A stretch of 7,536 nucleotides of DNA from an uncultured Candidatus Saccharibacteria bacterium (GTDB lineage Bacteria; Patescibacteriota; Saccharimonadia; Saccharimonadales; Saccharimonadaceae), in NCBI GenBank assembly GCA_937919305.1, contig CALFQW010000047.1:1-7536 (forward strand). Reading direction: 5' to 3'. The position numbers and the translations under genes were made by a program. Below the pieces are notes generated by a model, which was not told the DNA's origin, searched no databases, and worked only from the letters and a program-made list of their open reading frames with translations. The first letter of the stretch is position 1. Each line of letters starts with the position of its first letter. Positions 6,711 through 7,536 of this stretch are shown in pieces.

Positions 6711-7536
6711 GCAAGCGGCGAATATGTGCCGTGCTTCGGCCTGACCGAACCCACCGCCGGGTCCGATGCCGCCTCGATCAAGGCCGAAGGCGTCGTATTC
6801 AAGGATGACGACGGCGAAGCCAAGATTCGACTGAATTTCTCCAAGCGCTATATCACGCTGGCGCCGATCGCCAACATCGTCAGCCTGGCCTGTTCGCTAC
6901 ACGATCCGGACAACCTGCTGGGCAAGGGCGAATTTCCCGGCATCACCGTGGTCATGCTCGAAAAGGGCATGGACGGGCTTGAGCTGGGCGATCACCATCT
7001 GCCGATTGGCGCGTTCGACAACGGCCCGATCTACGGCAAGGACGTGGTCGCGCCGGTGGAAAACATCATCGGCGGCGTCGACGGGGCCGGCCAGGGCTGG
7101 CGCATGCTCATGGAACAGCTGGGCGGCGGTCGTGCCGTATCGCTGCCGGCCAGCGGTGTGGCCCTGGCCAAGACCAGCGCCGCTGCGGTGGGTCCGTACA
7201 GTATCGTGCGCGAGCAGTTCGGTATTCCGATCGGCCTCATGGAAGGCGTGGAGGCCAAGATCGCGCGTATCGCAGCTTTGACCTACACCCTGGAATCCGC
7301 GCGCGTCTATGTCTGTGCAGGTGTCGACAATGGCAACCACCCGCCGGTGATTTCGGCCATTCTCAAGCAGCAGACCACCGAGATCGGCCAGCAGCTGGTG
7401 ACCGACGGCATGGATGTCATGGCCGGCGCCGGCGTCATGCAGGGCCCGAACAATATCCTCGGCGGCGGTTATACCGGCGCGCCGGTGAGTATCACCGTGG
7501 AAGGCGCGAATATTCTCACCCGCACGCTCATGATCT
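6693..7536 (+). CDS. fadE: FadE-type acyl-CoA dehydrogenase, internal fragment (both ends missing)
   Basis: FAD-dependent acyl-CoA dehydrogenase, which catalyses the first step of fatty-acid beta-oxidation (acyl-CoA to trans-2-enoyl-CoA). About 281 residues are present, from KYLPGLASGEYVPCFGL, with the flavin-site signature TEPTAGSD, through SKRYITLAPIANIV, GPIYGKDVVAPVENIIGG, GAGQGWRMLMEQLGGGRAVSLP and GLMEGVEAKIARIA to ITVEGANILTRTLMI at the window edge. These blocks match the large FadE of gamma-proteobacteria (E. coli FadE, 814 aa) rather than short ACADs. The N-terminal region is absent and the C-terminus lies beyond the window. There is no start codon or ribosome site of its own: it is reached only through the secA frame. 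High GC and G/C-rich third codon positions differ sharply from everything upstream. Fatty-acid degradation is not expected in CPR bacteria, so a proteobacterial origin is likely. Confidence 0.88.

Noticed and set aside
6897..7340. 147-codon minus-strand frame and a 100-codon plus-strand frame in the fadE part
   Set aside because: High-GC DNA gives long open frames by chance. The fadE frame carries the clear homology.
4605..7536. A genuine SecA-acyl-CoA dehydrogenase fusion protein as a new system
   Set aside because: Both halves are truncated exactly at the join, composition changes at the same point, and no functional logic links them. A chimeric contig explains it more simply.
1..7536. GATC looked frequent (about 44 by hand count in the first 6.7 kb against about 26 expected for random sequence)
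   Set aside because: It is also frequent in the unrelated fadE part and fits common Asp/Ile codons. No clustering suggests an origin or a regulatory role.

Overview
The window suggests two source organisms. Bases 1 to about 6690 look like one compact bacterial chromosome segment of moderate GC (sampled lines 40-50%). All genes are on the plus strand, gaps are short, and TGA is used as a normal stop. Small genes, a variant SerRS, a short SecA nucleotide-binding region without a long insert, and mixed leaderless and Shine-Dalgarno starts fit Patescibacteria (CPR), most likely Candidatus Saccharibacteria. This assignment is inference from recognisable sequence, not from a search. From about 6690 to the end, GC rises abruptly to about 65-70% in sampled lines, and the sequence encodes the middle of a proteobacterial FadE-type acyl-CoA dehydrogenase.

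Layout: (1) bases 1-456, the 3' part of a MacB/LolD-type ABC ATPase, overlapping by ATGA its partner permease (453-1724); together they form an export or lipoprotein/peptide-type ABC system of unknown substrate. (2) serS (1768-3063), with an extended -10 promoter so close to the ATG that the mRNA is probably leaderless. (3) An unrecognised 317-aa membrane protein (3123-4076) with a near-consensus promoter and almost no leader. (4) hpf (4112-4492), a short ribosome hibernation factor with a strong Shine-Dalgarno that can be buried in a leader hairpin, followed by an intrinsic terminator. (5) secA (4605 to about 6692), right after that terminator and its own -10 box; the hpf-secA order is also known from Firmicutes.

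SecA is cut after about 695 residues, before the rest of its helical wing and two-helix finger, and continues in the same frame into a FadE fragment that lacks its own N-terminus. I read this as a chimeric join (assembly or amplification artefact at a short shared sequence), not a biological fusion. Apart from that join I see an ordinary housekeeping region. I found no mobile element, CRISPR array, tRNA or rRNA, and no gene-free stretch over 300 bases. The most interesting native signals are the leaderless-type promoters and the hpf leader hairpin.
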